NCBI GenBank assembly: GCA_963731285.1
Contig: CAVSUR010000014.1
Span: forward strand, 868,001 to 932,000
DNA length: 64,000 bases
Reading direction: 5' to 3'
Source of the DNA: CAVSUR01 sp963731285
GTDB lineage: Bacteria; Actinomycetota; Actinomycetes; Streptosporangiales; Streptosporangiaceae
The notes under the pieces are model-generated. The model saw nothing but the letters and a program-made list of their open reading frames with translations. It searched no databases and was not told where the DNA came from. Both the position numbers and the translations under genes were made by a program. Shown piece by piece: positions 34,730 through 44,407 of this stretch (position 1 is its first letter; every line of letters starts with the position of its first letter).

Positions 34730-35694
34730 ACGCCGGGCGGACCATGCTGGTCGTCGCGCACACCGGCCGTCCGGCGGCGGTGCGCAGCGCGCTCGCCGTC
34801 ATCGGCCGGCTGGCCGCCGCCGGCGTGCGGGTCCGGGTGCTGCAACCCGAGGCGGCCGCGCTCAGCGGCGTGGACGTGGCCCAGTTCCCGGCGACCGCGG
34901 AGGCCGCCGAGGGGGCGGAGATGGTGGTGGTCATCGGCGGCGACGGCACGCTGCTGCGCGCCGCCGAGCTGGCCCGTCCGGCCGCCGTGCCGCTGCTCGG
35001 CGTCAACCTCGGTCACGTGGGGTTCCTGGCCGAGGCCGAGCCGGAGGATCTGTCCGACGCCGTGGACCGGGTGGTGGCGGGCAGCTACACCGTCGAGGAG
35101 CGGATGACCGTGGACGTCACCATCAGGGAGGATGGCCAGGTGACGGCGGCCACCTGGGCGCTGAACGAGGCCACCGTAGAGAAGGCCGCCCGGGAGCGGA
35201 TGGTCGACCTGGTTCTCGAGGTCGACGGCAGGCCGCTGTCGCGATGGGGCTGCGACGGAGTGGTATTCGCCACCCCGACCGGGTCCACCGCCTACGCCTT
35301 CTCGGCCGGCGGCCCGGTGGTCTGGCCCGGCGTTGAGGCGCTGCTGCTGGTGCCGATCAGCGCGCACGCGCTGTTCGCCGGGCCGATGATCGTCTCGCCG
35401 CGCTCCGTGCTGGCCGCGGAAGTGATCGGCGGAACGGGCGATCAGCGGGAGGCAGGCGGGGCCGTTTTGTGGTGCGATGGGCGTCGTAAGGTCGATCTGC
35501 GGGATGGCGCGCGGGTCGAGGTCCGGCGCGGCGCCCGGCCCGTGCTGCTCGCGCGGCTGCCCGCGATCGGCGCGGACGCGAACGGCGCGCAGAGCAGCAC
35601 GATCTTCACCGACCGGCTGGTGGAGAAGTTCGGCCTGCCGGTGACGGGCTGGCGTGGGCGTGGCGCGGCAGCCAGGCGGCCCGTGGTGAGCTAG
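34726..35694 (+). CDS. nadK: NAD kinase
   Basis: 322 residues from GTG 34726. The catalytic GGDGT motif is at about residue 71. The NE/D motif is LNEATVEKA and the conserved ATPTGSTAYAFSAGGPVV block is complete. It makes NADP from NAD using ATP or polyphosphate. The C-terminus extends about 20 residues past the usual end. It is in the tlyA-nadK-recN order conserved in actinobacteria. Confidence 0.94.
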   Translation: MNAGRTMLVVAHTGRPAAVRSALAVIGRLAAAGVRVRVLQPEAAALSGVDVAQFPATAEAAEGAEMVVVIGGDGTLLRAAELARPAAVPLLGVNLGHVGFLAEAEPEDLSDAVDRVVAGSYTVEERMTVDVTIREDGQVTAATWALNEATVEKAARERMVDLVLEVDGRPLSRWGCDGVVFATPTGSTAYAFSAGGPVVWPGVEALLLVPISAHALFAGPMIVSPRSVLAAEVIGGTGDQREAGGAVLWCDGRRKVDLRDGARVEVRRGARPVLLARLPAIGADANGAQSSTIFTDRLVEKFGLPVTGWRGRGAAARRPVVS

Positions 35695-35757
35695 CAAAGG
35701 GATGGGTGCGCTGCGAGGACGGGTGGCGTGACCGCGAGAACGAGGAGCCGGGCGGCG

Positions 35758-37518
35758 ATGCTTGAGGAAGTGCGGATCAGCGGCCTCGGCGTGATCGACG
35801 AGGCGGTCCTGCAGCTCTCGCCGGGCTTCACCGTGGTGACCGGCGAGACCGGGGCCGGCAAGACGATGGTGGTCACCGGCCTCGGCCTGCTGTTCGGCGG
35901 CCGGGGCGACCCCGCGCGGGTGCGGCCGGGCGCGGAGCGGGCCAGCGTCGAGGGCCGGCTGCGCGTCGACCCGGCCGGGAACGCCGCCGTCCAGGTCGCC
36001 GACGCGGGAGGTGAGCTGGACGACGAGGGCAGCACGCTGATCATCAGCCGGTCGGTCTCCGCGGAGGGCCGCTCGCGGGCCTGGGCCGGCGGCCGCTCGG
36101 TGCCGGTGTCGCTGCTGACCTACCTCGCCGACGAGCTGGTCGCCGTGCACGGTCAGGCGGACCAGCAGCAGCTGCTGCGGCCCGGGCGGCAGCGCGAGGC
36201 GCTCGACCGGTTCGGCGGCGCGGAGCTGCGCGCGCTGCTGGCCGATTACCAGCGCGCCTACGCCCGGCACGCGGCGGTGGCCGGCGAGCTCGCCGAGCTG
36301 CGCGACCAGGGCGCGCAGCGCGTCCGGGAGGCCGAGGACCTGCGCCGCGGCCTGGCCGAGGTGGACCAGGCCGCGCCCGTCGAGGGCGAGGACATCGAGC
36401 TGGCCGCCGAGGACGAGCGGCTGGCCAACGCCGACGTGCTGGCGTCAGCGGCGACCACGGCGCACGAGGCGCTGCTCGGCGACCCCTCCAGCGGCTCGTA
36501 CGAGGCGGCCGACGCGGTCACCCTGCTCGGCGCGGCGCGGCAGGCGCTGGAGTCGGCCGCCGGCCACGATCCGGCCCTGGCCGCGCTGGCCGCGCGCGTC
36601 TCCGAGGCGGCCTACCTGGTCTCGGATGTGGCCGCCGAGCTGGCCTCCTACGCCCAGTCCATCGACGCCGACCCGCGGCGGCTGGCCGCCGTCCAGGAGC
36701 GGCGCGCCGAGCTGGCCCGGCTGATCCGCAGCTACGGTACCGCCGAGCTGGCCACGGACCTCGCCACGGCGCCGGATCTGGCCGCCGTGCTGCGCTGGGC
36801 CAAGCTGGCCCGCGAGCGGCTGGCGCAGCTGCAGGGCGACGACGGCAAGATCAGCGAGCTGGCGGCAGCCGAGGCCGAGCTCGCGGACGCCGTCGCCGGG
36901 CTGGCCGCCCGGCTGACGCAGGCCCGGCGCGAGGTCGCCGGCCGCTTCGCCGCCGAGGTGTCCGCCGAGCTGGCGGCGCTGGCGATGCCGCACGCCCGGC
37001 TGACCGCCGAGGTGCTGCCGCTGCGCGAGCCGGGCCTGCACGGCGCTGACGAAGTGGAGATCCGGCTCGCCGCGCACCCGGGAGCACCGCCGCTGCCGCT
37101 GCAGAAGGGGGCATCAGGCGGCGAGCTGTCCCGGGTGATGCTGGCCATCGAGGTGGTATTCGCCGGCGCGGATCCGGTCCCCACTTTCGTTTTCGACGAG
37201 GTCGACGCGGGGGTGGGCGGCCGGGCGGCGGTGGAGATCGGCCGCCGGCTGGCCCGGCTGGCCCGGCGGGCGCAGGTCATCGTGGTCACTCACCTGCCGC
37301 AGGTCGCCGCGTACGCCGACGCGCACCTGGTGGTGGAGAAGGCCGGCGACGGCTCGGTGACCAGCAGCGGCCTGACCCGGCTCGACGATTCCGGCCGGGT
37401 CCGCGAGCTGTCCCGGATGCTGGCCGGCCTGGAGGACTCGGAGTTCGGCCGGGCGCACGCCAGCGAGCTGCTGGCCGCCGCCGCGCGGGAGCGGGCCGGG
37501 CTGGCCGGCGCGGGCTGA
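35758..37518 (+). CDS. recN: DNA repair protein RecN
   Basis: 586 residues. ATG 35758 is chosen because MLEEVRISGLGVIDEA is the standard RecN start and GAGGAG lies at 35741-35746; GTG 35728 would add ten residues. Walker A is TGETGAGKTM, the coiled-coil middle spans about residues 160-380, and the C-terminal half carries GASGGELSRVMLAIEV (signature) and TFVFDEVDAGVGG (Walker B). This SMC-like protein acts in double-strand-break repair. Confidence 0.95.
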   Translation: MLEEVRISGLGVIDEAVLQLSPGFTVVTGETGAGKTMVVTGLGLLFGGRGDPARVRPGAERASVEGRLRVDPAGNAAVQVADAGGELDDEGSTLIISRSVSAEGRSRAWAGGRSVPVSLLTYLADELVAVHGQADQQQLLRPGRQREALDRFGGAELRALLADYQRAYARHAAVAGELAELRDQGAQRVREAEDLRRGLAEVDQAAPVEGEDIELAAEDERLANADVLASAATTAHEALLGDPSSGSYEAADAVTLLGAARQALESAAGHDPALAALAARVSEAAYLVSDVAAELASYAQSIDADPRRLAAVQERRAELARLIRSYGTAELATDLATAPDLAAVLRWAKLARERLAQLQGDDGKISELAAAEAELADAVAGLAARLTQARREVAGRFAAEVSAELAALAMPHARLTAEVLPLREPGLHGADEVEIRLAAHPGAPPLPLQKGASGGELSRVMLAIEVVFAGADPVPTFVFDEVDAGVGGRAAVEIGRRLARLARRAQVIVVTHLPQVAAYADAHLVVEKAGDGSVTSSGLTRLDDSGRVRELSRMLAGLEDSEFGRAHASELLAAAARERAGLAGAG

Positions 37519-37570
37519 CGCCGCTGCCGGGCGCCGGCGCGGCGCGGATCTGGCAAACTTACACAAACCA

Positions 37571-38764
37571 ATGGATGTTCAGGCCCGAAGGCTTCCCGGC
37601 ACCCGCCGGACCAGGTCAGCCGACCTGCCCGGCCTAGTCGCGGCCGCCCGGCTTGACCGCCGCACTAAGAACATCATCCGGCGGCTGAAGCCCGGTGACA
37701 TCGCCATCCTCGACCACGCCGACCTGGACCGGGTCAGCGCCGAGGCGCTGATCAAGGTGCAGGCGGCAGCAGTGATCAATGCCGCTGCGTCGATCTCAGG
37801 CCGGTACCCCAACCTCGGGCCGCAGCTGCTGGTGGAGGCCGGCATCCCGCTGATCGACGACGTCGGTCCCGAGATCTTCGACAGCGTGCGGGAAGGACAG
37901 TCCGTCCGGCTAGATGGCGACACGCTGTACCGGGGCGACACGGTGGTAGCCAAGGGCACGGTCCAGACCGGGCAGTCGGTCGCAGCCGACATGGCCCGGG
38001 CCCAGCAGGGCCTGGCCGACCAGCTGCGCGGCTTCCTGGCCAACACCGTCGAGTACATCGAGCGCGATTCGGCGCTGCTGACCGACGGCATCCGGATACC
38101 CGAGCTGGCGACCAGGCTGGACGGCCGGCACGTGCTGGTCGTCGCGCGCGGGTACCGGCACCGCGAGGACCTGCTGGCGCTGCGCGCCTACATCCGCGAG
38201 TTCAAGCCGGTGAAGGTGGGCGTCGACGGCGGCGCGAACGCGCTGCTGGCGGCGGGCTACCGGCCCGACATCATCGTCGGTGACATGGACTCGGTGTCCG
38301 ACGCCGCGCTCAAGAGCGGCGCCGAGATCGTCGTGCACGCCTATCCGAACGGAATCGCACCCGGGCTCGCCCGGGTCGAGGACCTGGGTGTCGGCAGCGT
38401 GCTGTGCCCGGCCCCGGGCACCAGCGAGGATGTGGCCGTACTGCTCGCCGACGAGGCCGGCGCGGCCCTGATCGTGGCGGTCGGGATGCGGTTCTCGCTG
38501 GTGGAGTTCCTCGACAAGGGCCGGTCGGGGATGGCCAGCGCAGTGCTGACCCGGATCAAGGTCGGGGACAAGATCGTGGACGCCAAAGGGGTCAGCCGGC
38601 TGTACCAGAGCCGGATATCCTCGTGGTCGCTGGCGCTGCTGGCGCTGGCCGCCGCGGTGACGATCCTGGTCGCGGCGGCGAGTCTGTCCGTCGGACAGGA
38701 CTTCCTGAAATACCTCGGCTCCGAGCTGGACTACCTGCGGTACTGGCTGACTGGAATCTTCTGA
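37571..38764 (+). CDS. steA: SteA-like cytokinesis protein (TPK-like domain, one TM helix)
   Basis: 397 residues. The middle region is thiamin-pyrophosphokinase-like: KVGVDGGANALLAAGYRPD and IIVGDMDSVSDAAL. The C-terminus has a membrane helix (WSLALLALAAAVTILVAAAS) and a short extracytoplasmic tail. It matches M. tuberculosis Rv1697 and Corynebacterium glutamicum SteA, which with SteB is needed for daughter-cell separation. The nucleotide-binding pocket may be regulatory and not catalytic. ATG 38764 of steB overlaps its stop by one base. Confidence 0.9.
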   Translation: MDVQARRLPGTRRTRSADLPGLVAAARLDRRTKNIIRRLKPGDIAILDHADLDRVSAEALIKVQAAAVINAAASISGRYPNLGPQLLVEAGIPLIDDVGPEIFDSVREGQSVRLDGDTLYRGDTVVAKGTVQTGQSVAADMARAQQGLADQLRGFLANTVEYIERDSALLTDGIRIPELATRLDGRHVLVVARGYRHREDLLALRAYIREFKPVKVGVDGGANALLAAGYRPDIIVGDMDSVSDAALKSGAEIVVHAYPNGIAPGLARVEDLGVGSVLCPAPGTSEDVAVLLADEAGAALIVAVGMRFSLVEFLDKGRSGMASAVLTRIKVGDKIVDAKGVSRLYQSRISSWSLALLALAAAVTILVAAASLSVGQDFLKYLGSELDYLRYWLTGIF

Positions 38765-39792
38765 TGATCGACTTTCGCTATCACCTGGTCTCGATCATCG
38801 CGGTGTTCCTGGCCCTGGCCATCGGCATCTTCGTCGGCTCCACCGCGCTGAAGGGGGAGTCCCTGGCCATCCTGCGGGGCCAGGCCAACCAGGTCACGGC
38901 GGAGAACCGCGGCCTGATCCAGCACAACCGGACGCTGAGCAACCAGGTGACCTTCGACCAGAACTTTGCCCGCGCGGCGGCGGGACGGCTGCTGACCGGC
39001 GAGCTGACGGGGCGCAGCGTGGTCCTGGTGACCGCGCCCGGCGCGGACGCCCCGACGGTCAGCGCGGTCACCGCGGCCATCAGGCAGGCCGGCGGGACGG
39101 TCACCGGCCAGGTCGGCCTGACCACCCTGTTCTTCGACACCAGCGCCGCCACCGAGTCACTCCTGAGCAGTCTCGCGACCCAGTACCAGCCGCAGTCGGG
39201 CGCTGGCGCCAGCGCCGGATCGCAGTTCAGCGGCCAGCAGGCCGCCGCCGCCGTGCTCGCGGGGGCGCTGGTCACCAAGTCCGATCCGCTCTCATCCGCG
39301 ACCGCGGCACCGGGCCAGGCGGCTGTTTCTGCCTTCGGCCAGCGTGACTTCCTGCAGCTCACCGGCACATCTGCCCGCCAGCTCCAGCCCGCCGAGCTGG
39401 CCGTCGTCGTCCCCCCGGCGACCCCGCCGAGCGGCAATGACGCCAGCCCCGGCAACCAGATCCTGATCGCCGTCGCGCAGGCGCTCCAGGCCGCCGGTCA
39501 CGGCGTAGTGCTGGCCAGTTCGCTGGCCGGGTCAGGCCCGGGCAGTGCCGTCGACGCGCTGTCGTCGGGAGCCATCAGCGCGGCGCTGACCACGGTCGAC
39601 AACGCGGACACCACGTCCGGCCAGATCAGCGTGGTGTGGGCGCTCACGCAACTGCTGGCCGGGCACAAGGCAATGGCGTACGGCGTCGGGCCGGGCGCCG
39701 TGCCGAGCCCGGCTTCCATCCCCGCCACCGTCTCCCCGTCACCGAGCGCGTCCGCCTCCGGCGGCGCCGGTCATCGGAAGGGCACGCCATGA
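38764..39792 (+). CDS. steB: SteB/MctB-like membrane protein
   Basis: 342 residues. MIDFRYHLVSIIAVFLALAI begins a single N-terminal membrane helix, then a coiled coil (LAILRGQANQVTAENRGLI) and a large extracytoplasmic domain ending in a Pro/Ser-rich tail. This is the Rv1698 family, named MctB for a proposed copper-transport role in mycobacteria and SteB for a cell-separation role in corynebacteria. Its place directly after steA supports the SteB reading here. It overlaps the next gene by four bases. Confidence 0.88.
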   Translation: MIDFRYHLVSIIAVFLALAIGIFVGSTALKGESLAILRGQANQVTAENRGLIQHNRTLSNQVTFDQNFARAAAGRLLTGELTGRSVVLVTAPGADAPTVSAVTAAIRQAGGTVTGQVGLTTLFFDTSAATESLLSSLATQYQPQSGAGASAGSQFSGQQAAAAVLAGALVTKSDPLSSATAAPGQAAVSAFGQRDFLQLTGTSARQLQPAELAVVVPPATPPSGNDASPGNQILIAVAQALQAAGHGVVLASSLAGSGPGSAVDALSSGAISAALTTVDNADTTSGQISVVWALTQLLAGHKAMAYGVGPGAVPSPASIPATVSPSPSASASGGAGHRKGTP

Positions 39793-40787
39793 GCCAGGAC
39801 GCCCTCCTCGCGGCCGGGGTGGGCGCGGCGGCCGCCCGGCTCGCCTATGGCGCGCTGTGCCGCCGGCCGCCTGCCGGTGACCGCCGGTGGACCAGGACCA
39901 ACCACCGCGGGGAGCCGGTGACCCTGCTCGAGGGCCCGGCGGCGGCGGCCGCGGCGGCGGCCGCCGTGCTGGCTGCGGGCGGTCCGGGACTGACCCCGCG
40001 GCAGCGAGCCGGCCTGGCCGTAGCGGGCGCCGGGGCCGGCGCGTTCGGCTGCTACGACGACCTGGCGGGAAGCACGGGCCGGCGCGGCTTTCGCGGCCAC
40101 CTCGGCGCGCTGGCTCATGGCGAGCTGACCAGCGGCGCCGTCAAGGTCGCCGGCATCGGGGCGGCCGCCGCGGCGGCCAGTGCCCTGCTCGGCCCGGACG
40201 CCGCAGCCGGGGCTGGGCCTGCGGCCGCCCGGCCCGGCCGGGCGGCGCGGCGCGGGGGCGCCGGGCTCGGCGCTGCCGACCTGCTGGTCAGCTCCGCGCT
40301 GATCGCCGGGGGCGCGAACCTGCTGAACCTCTTCGACTTGCGGCCCGGCCGCGCCATCAAGGTGGCCTTCGCCGCCGGGCTGCCGCTCGCGGCCCGCCCC
40401 GGCGGGGCCGCCCCGGCCGCCGCCGCGCCGCTCGGGGCCGCGGCCGCGCTGCTGCCCGAGGATCTGGGCGAGCGGGCCATGCTGGGCGACGCGGGCGCCA
40501 ACGCGCTCGGCGCGATGCTGGGCGGCGCCGCCGCCATCGCGCTGTCCAGGCCCGCCCGGCTGGCGGTGCTGGCCGGGGTGGCCGGGCTGACCGCGGCCAG
40601 CGAGTTCGTCAGCTTCACCAAGGTCATCGAGCGCACGCCGCCGCTGCGCCGGCTGGACCTGCTAGGCCGCCGCGCCCCGGCCCCGAGCCCGGCCCCGGCC
40701 CCGGATCCGGCAGCGGGGCGGGACCGGGCTCCGGCCCGGCCGGGCGGGGCGCCGGCCGGATGGCCGGCCGCTGCCGCGCCGCGGTGA
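39789..40787 (+). CDS. MraY/WecA-like membrane glycosyl-1-phosphate transferase homologue
   Basis: 332 residues, many Ala-rich hydrophobic segments. NLLNLFDLRPGRAIK and ERAMLGDAGANALGAMLGG correspond to the Asp-containing loops of the polyprenyl-phosphate glycosyl-1-P transferase family, and FGCYDDLAG resembles the DDxxK-like loop. It has fewer recognisable polar loops than real MraY, so activity is uncertain. Position after steAB, before a GT4 enzyme, points to an envelope-glycan pathway. Gly/Ala content is extreme. Confidence 0.75.
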   Translation: MSQDALLAAGVGAAAARLAYGALCRRPPAGDRRWTRTNHRGEPVTLLEGPAAAAAAAAAVLAAGGPGLTPRQRAGLAVAGAGAGAFGCYDDLAGSTGRRGFRGHLGALAHGELTSGAVKVAGIGAAAAAASALLGPDAAAGAGPAAARPGRAARRGGAGLGAADLLVSSALIAGGANLLNLFDLRPGRAIKVAFAAGLPLAARPGGAAPAAAAPLGAAAALLPEDLGERAMLGDAGANALGAMLGGAAAIALSRPARLAVLAGVAGLTAASEFVSFTKVIERTPPLRRLDLLGRRAPAPSPAPAPDPAAGRDRAPARPGGAPAGWPAAAAPR

Positions 40788-40913
40788 GCGAGCCCGCCGC
40801 CGCGCGGGCTGTCTCGGCAGCGCCTGCGTGACCGCCAGCCAGCTGACCCAGCTGCCGCCCGGGGCGGACCTGCGCGCCGCCCAGGCCCGGCTGCAGAACC
40901 GGCCCGTGTCCTG

Positions 40914-42164
40914 ATGGCCGGAGAAGATGTCCTGATGACCGGAACAGGCGCCCTCCCGGCCGGAGAGGGCGCCGGGCCGCGGATAGTACTGGTGCTCGGC
41001 ACGGCCTCCGGCGGGACGGCCCGGCACGTGGCCATGCTCGCGGACGGCTGCGCCCGCCGCGGCATGGCGGTCACCGTGCTCGGCCCGCAGAGCACCCGGC
41101 GGCTGATTACGGCCCGGTCAGCTGCCGGCCGGGAACCACCGGCCGGCGAGCTGGCGTTCGCGCCGGTGGCCATCGGGGACCGGCCCAGGCCGGCCGCGGA
41201 CGCGGCGGCGGTGCTGCGGCTGGCCCGGCTGCTGCGCCGCGCGCGGCCAGGGGTGGTGCACGCGCACGGGCTGCGGGCCGGCGCTCTTACCGCGCTCGCG
41301 CTCGCGTTCGCGTTCGCGTTCGCGCCCTACCGGGCGGCCCGCCCGCCGCTGCTCATCACCGTGCACAATGCGCCGCCCGCCGACCGCAGGTCCGCGGCTG
41401 CCTACCGCCTGCTTGAGCACATCTGCGCCCGGCGGGCGGACTTGGTGCTGTGCGTGTCGGCCGGCCTGGCCGGCCGGATGCGCAGCCTGGGCAGCCGCCG
41501 CGTGCTCGAGGTCACGGTCCCGGCCCCGCAGCGGCAGGTGCCGACGGCAGCCGCCGTGACCCGGGCCCGGTCCGACATCGGCGCGGCCGGCCGCCCGGTA
41601 GTGCTCGCGGTCGGCCGGCTGGCGCCCCAGAAGGGCTACCCGGCGCTGCTGGACGCGGCCGCCTGCTGGCAGCGGCACGCTCCCCGGCCGGTGCTGGTGA
41701 TCGCCGGCGCCGGCCCGCTCGCGACCGCCCTGGCCAGCGAGAGCCGGGACCGGGGGCTGGACGTCCGGCTTCTCGGCCAGCGGGACGACGTACCCGCGCT
41801 GCTGGCCGCGGCGGACGTGTTCTGCGCGGCCAGCAGCTGGGAGGGCCAGCCGCTGGCTGTGCAGGAGGCGCTGCGGGCAGGCGTGCCGGTCGTGGCGTTC
41901 CGCACCGGCGGGATTCCCGGCCTGACCGGTGAGCACGGCGCGCTGCTAGTGCCGCCTGGCGAGCCGGCCCGGCTGGCCGCCGCGGTGCTGTCGGTGCTCG
42001 ACGACGCCGCGCTGGCGGCGCAGCTCGCCGCCGGGGCGGCTGAGGCCGCCGCCAGGCTGCCGTCGGAGGCTGACGCAGTGGCCGCCGCGGCCGAGCTGTA
42101 CGTCAGGGCCGCGGCGGCCGTCAGGATCCGGCCCCGGCCCGGCAGGCGCACGCTGCCGAGCTAG
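40914..42164 (+). CDS. GT4-type glycosyltransferase
   Basis: 416 residues. The N-domain has the glycine loop VLGTASGGTARHVAMLADG and VVHAHGLRAGALTAL. The C-domain has VLAVGRLAPQKGYPALLDA, VIAGAGPL, DVFCAASSWEGQPLAVQEAL with the GT4 Glu motif, and VVAFRTGGIPGLTGEHGALL. A retaining nucleotide-sugar transferase is likely; donor and acceptor are unknown. A hexanucleotide repeat (GCGTTC type, about 41292-41326) encodes LALAFAFAFA. A 28-codon ORF (40828-40914) precedes it with TGATG coupling. Confidence 0.88.
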   Translation: MAGEDVLMTGTGALPAGEGAGPRIVLVLGTASGGTARHVAMLADGCARRGMAVTVLGPQSTRRLITARSAAGREPPAGELAFAPVAIGDRPRPAADAAAVLRLARLLRRARPGVVHAHGLRAGALTALALAFAFAFAPYRAARPPLLITVHNAPPADRRSAAAYRLLEHICARRADLVLCVSAGLAGRMRSLGSRRVLEVTVPAPQRQVPTAAAVTRARSDIGAAGRPVVLAVGRLAPQKGYPALLDAAACWQRHAPRPVLVIAGAGPLATALASESRDRGLDVRLLGQRDDVPALLAAADVFCAASSWEGQPLAVQEALRAGVPVVAFRTGGIPGLTGEHGALLVPPGEPARLAAAVLSVLDDAALAAQLAAGAAEAAARLPSEADAVAAAAELYVRAAAAVRIRPRPGRRTLPS

Positions 42165-42331
42165 ACGCAATATGCATATGTCAGCGTGCATACGCGCGTT
42201 TAGACGACACGTAGCGATTTTCTGGCATCAATCTCAGGTTTCGCCGGAAATTTGCCCTGTTCTTGTGCTGGACTAGTACCTTTGGGACCGCTAACTCATC
42301 CGCTGTGCGGCTCCGCGGGGGGATGCTGCTG

Positions 42332-44243
42332 ATGAGCAAGGACAGCCGGACTGTGATCTCCTCCAGGCGCCCGCCCGACGACGGGGCCGAGCCTGGGTGG
42401 TCTGCCTGGGAGAAGCCGGCCGAGCTGCGCGAGCCGGACAGCTCTCCCGGGCCGGACCGATCGCGGCGGCCTGGCGCGCAGCGGCCGCCATGGGCGCTGC
42501 CATCCGCCGAGCCGGTCAGCCGCCCCGCGGACGACCGGTCCTGGCGGGAACGCTGGCGGCTCGGGCGTGATCGCGGCTTCCGCCGCCGGAATCAGCCCCG
42601 ATCTGAGTCGCTTGCACCAACTACGGCGGAACCCGAGACGCCGAAGCCGCCCCGCCCGGCCCATGCTGCCGACCCGGCGGTCACCAAGCTGGCCCGCCCG
42701 GCCGACGCTGCCGACCCGGCGATCGCCAAGCTGGCCCGCCCGGCCGACGCTGCCGACCCGGCGATCGCCAAGCTGGCCCGCCCGGCGAAGGGCGCCAGGC
42801 CGTCCCAGGCTCAGGCCGCGGCTCCGGCCGCCGGAAAGGCCGCGAGGGCGACCACGACGGCGCCGTCGGCCGGATCGGCAGCCCCGCCCGCCCGTTCGCG
42901 CACGGAGTCCGAGCCGGCCGCCCGGCCGGAGCCACCGTCCCCGGCAGAACCTGCGACTACGGCCGGCCCGGAGCCTGCGCCCCCGGCTACGGCGGGGGCG
43001 AGGCCGCCCGCTGCGGCGGGGCAGGCCGCAGCCGGCAAGCCGGCGGCCGAACCCGCTCCTGCCGAGTCGCCGGCCACCGCTGAGCCGGAGGTTGCCGCGG
43101 CCGCGGCCAGCTCTCGCGCCACGACTGAGACAGCTGCTCCCGTGGTGGCGGCCGAGCCGCCGGGCGCGGGCCACGCCCAGCCGGCCCAGGCGCAGCCGGC
43201 CGCGGCGAGTAAAGCCGGGCCGGCGCCCCCGCCGCACGCTGACGCGAGCCAGCCTCAGCCCGACCAGTGGTATGTCCCGGACGCTGTGCCATCCTGGCCC
43301 AGGGTGCTCGGGACGACTGTCTGGCTGTGGCTGCAGCGCCGGGTGCCCGGCCGCAAGGCCGTCCCGCCCGGTGCCCGCGGCGCGACCCGGGCGCCTCGGC
43401 GCAGCCTCCCCGTCCTGATCATCGCGATCTTCTGCGTGGCCGTAGCGGCGGCGGTCGTGATCATGTTCACCGGGGTGCTGAAGGCACCCAGAATCACCAG
43501 CACGACACCTCGCGAGCAGGCTCCGGGCGGACTCGCCGGGGTGGCCGAAGCCCGCAGCCTGGCCGTCCAGTATGTTGCCGCCCAGATCGGGCATTCGACC
43601 GACATCGGCTGCGACCCAGTGATGTGCCTGGCCCTGAAGGCCCGCGGTTTCCCGGGCGCGAACCTGGTGGAAATCACCCAGGACACCAGCGATCCGCTCG
43701 GCGCGACGGTAGTCATTGCGACGACGGCGGTCCGCAACCAGTTTGGCAGCAAGCTGGCCAGCGTGTACGCGCCGCAGGTGCTGGCTAGCTACGGTGCGGG
43801 GGCGTCGCGCATCGACATCCGGGCGGTGGTGCAGACGCAGGCCGGGCAGCACACAGGCGGCTGCCCTGCGCGCCGACCTGGCCGGCCGCCAGCAGCAGGA
43901 CAGCTCGCTGCTGCCCAACCCCAATCTCACCGTCTCGCCGTCCGGCCACCGTCAGCTGCAGGCCGGCCAGGTTGACGCGCGCCTGGCCGCCGCCCTGGTG
44001 TATCCGCTGAGCCAGGGCCAGGTCCATGTGCTGTCCTTCACGGACTCGGGCCCGGGTGCAGACCCGGTCGTGCTGCGCGCGGCCTATCTCGGTGTCGCCG
44101 GCACCGGCGGCCAGGCCTATATCCAGAGGCTGATCAGCGACTTGCAGCAGCAGCAGCAGCCGCAGTACCAGGCCGCCGTCCGCGAGGTCCGGGTGGCCGG
44201 TCAGCCGGCCGTGTACATCCAGTTCGCCGCCCCGGCGCCATGA
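42332..44243 (+). CDS. Type II membrane protein with Pro/Ala-rich cytoplasmic region (one frame break)
   Basis: ATG 42332 lies after GGGGGG. About 330 cytoplasmic residues are Pro/Ala/Glu-rich, containing a 14-residue unit (ADAADPAIAKLARP type) about three times. One membrane helix follows (LPVLIIAIFCVAVAAAVVIM), then an extracytoplasmic domain with CDPVMCLALKARGFPGANLV and VVIATTAVRNQFGSKLASVY. Near 43850 coding shifts by +1 (one base extra or two missing); past it AAALRADLAGRQQQDSSLLP continues to TGA 44243. I associate this domain with actinobacterial loci carrying DUF4397 and class F sortase genes, but that is recall. Confidence 0.65.
42665..42786. repeat. 42-bp tandem repeat inside the membrane-protein gene
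   Basis: GCTGCCGACCCGGCGATCGC followed by CAAGCTGGCCCGCCCGGCCGAC recurs with a 42-base period, about three copies, keeping frame. It encodes a helical-looking 14-residue unit with one Lys-Leu per turn. Copy number may vary between strains. Confidence 0.8.
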
Positions 44244-44407
44244 CCGTCACCCGCCCGCTTCCGGTGCCGTGGCCCGCGCTAACGTCAGGCGACACGCGGG
44301 TAACGCGACTTGCCCGAATTACCACCACTGATCATGACAACCGCGCATGAGGTTGATGCGTCATCTGAGTGGCCGGGGGGCCTGAACAGAAAACGGAGAT
44401 GACTTTT

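Noticed and set aside
40828..40914. 28-codon ORF (GTG start) ending TGATG at the GT4 start
   Set aside because: The coupling is suggestive, but there is no family pattern or clear ribosome-binding site. It is too short to call a gene.
42296..43930. 544-residue Arg-rich frame on the minus strand
   Set aside because: It is antisense to the Pro/Ala-rich membrane-protein gene. High GC keeps it open and it has no credible domain.
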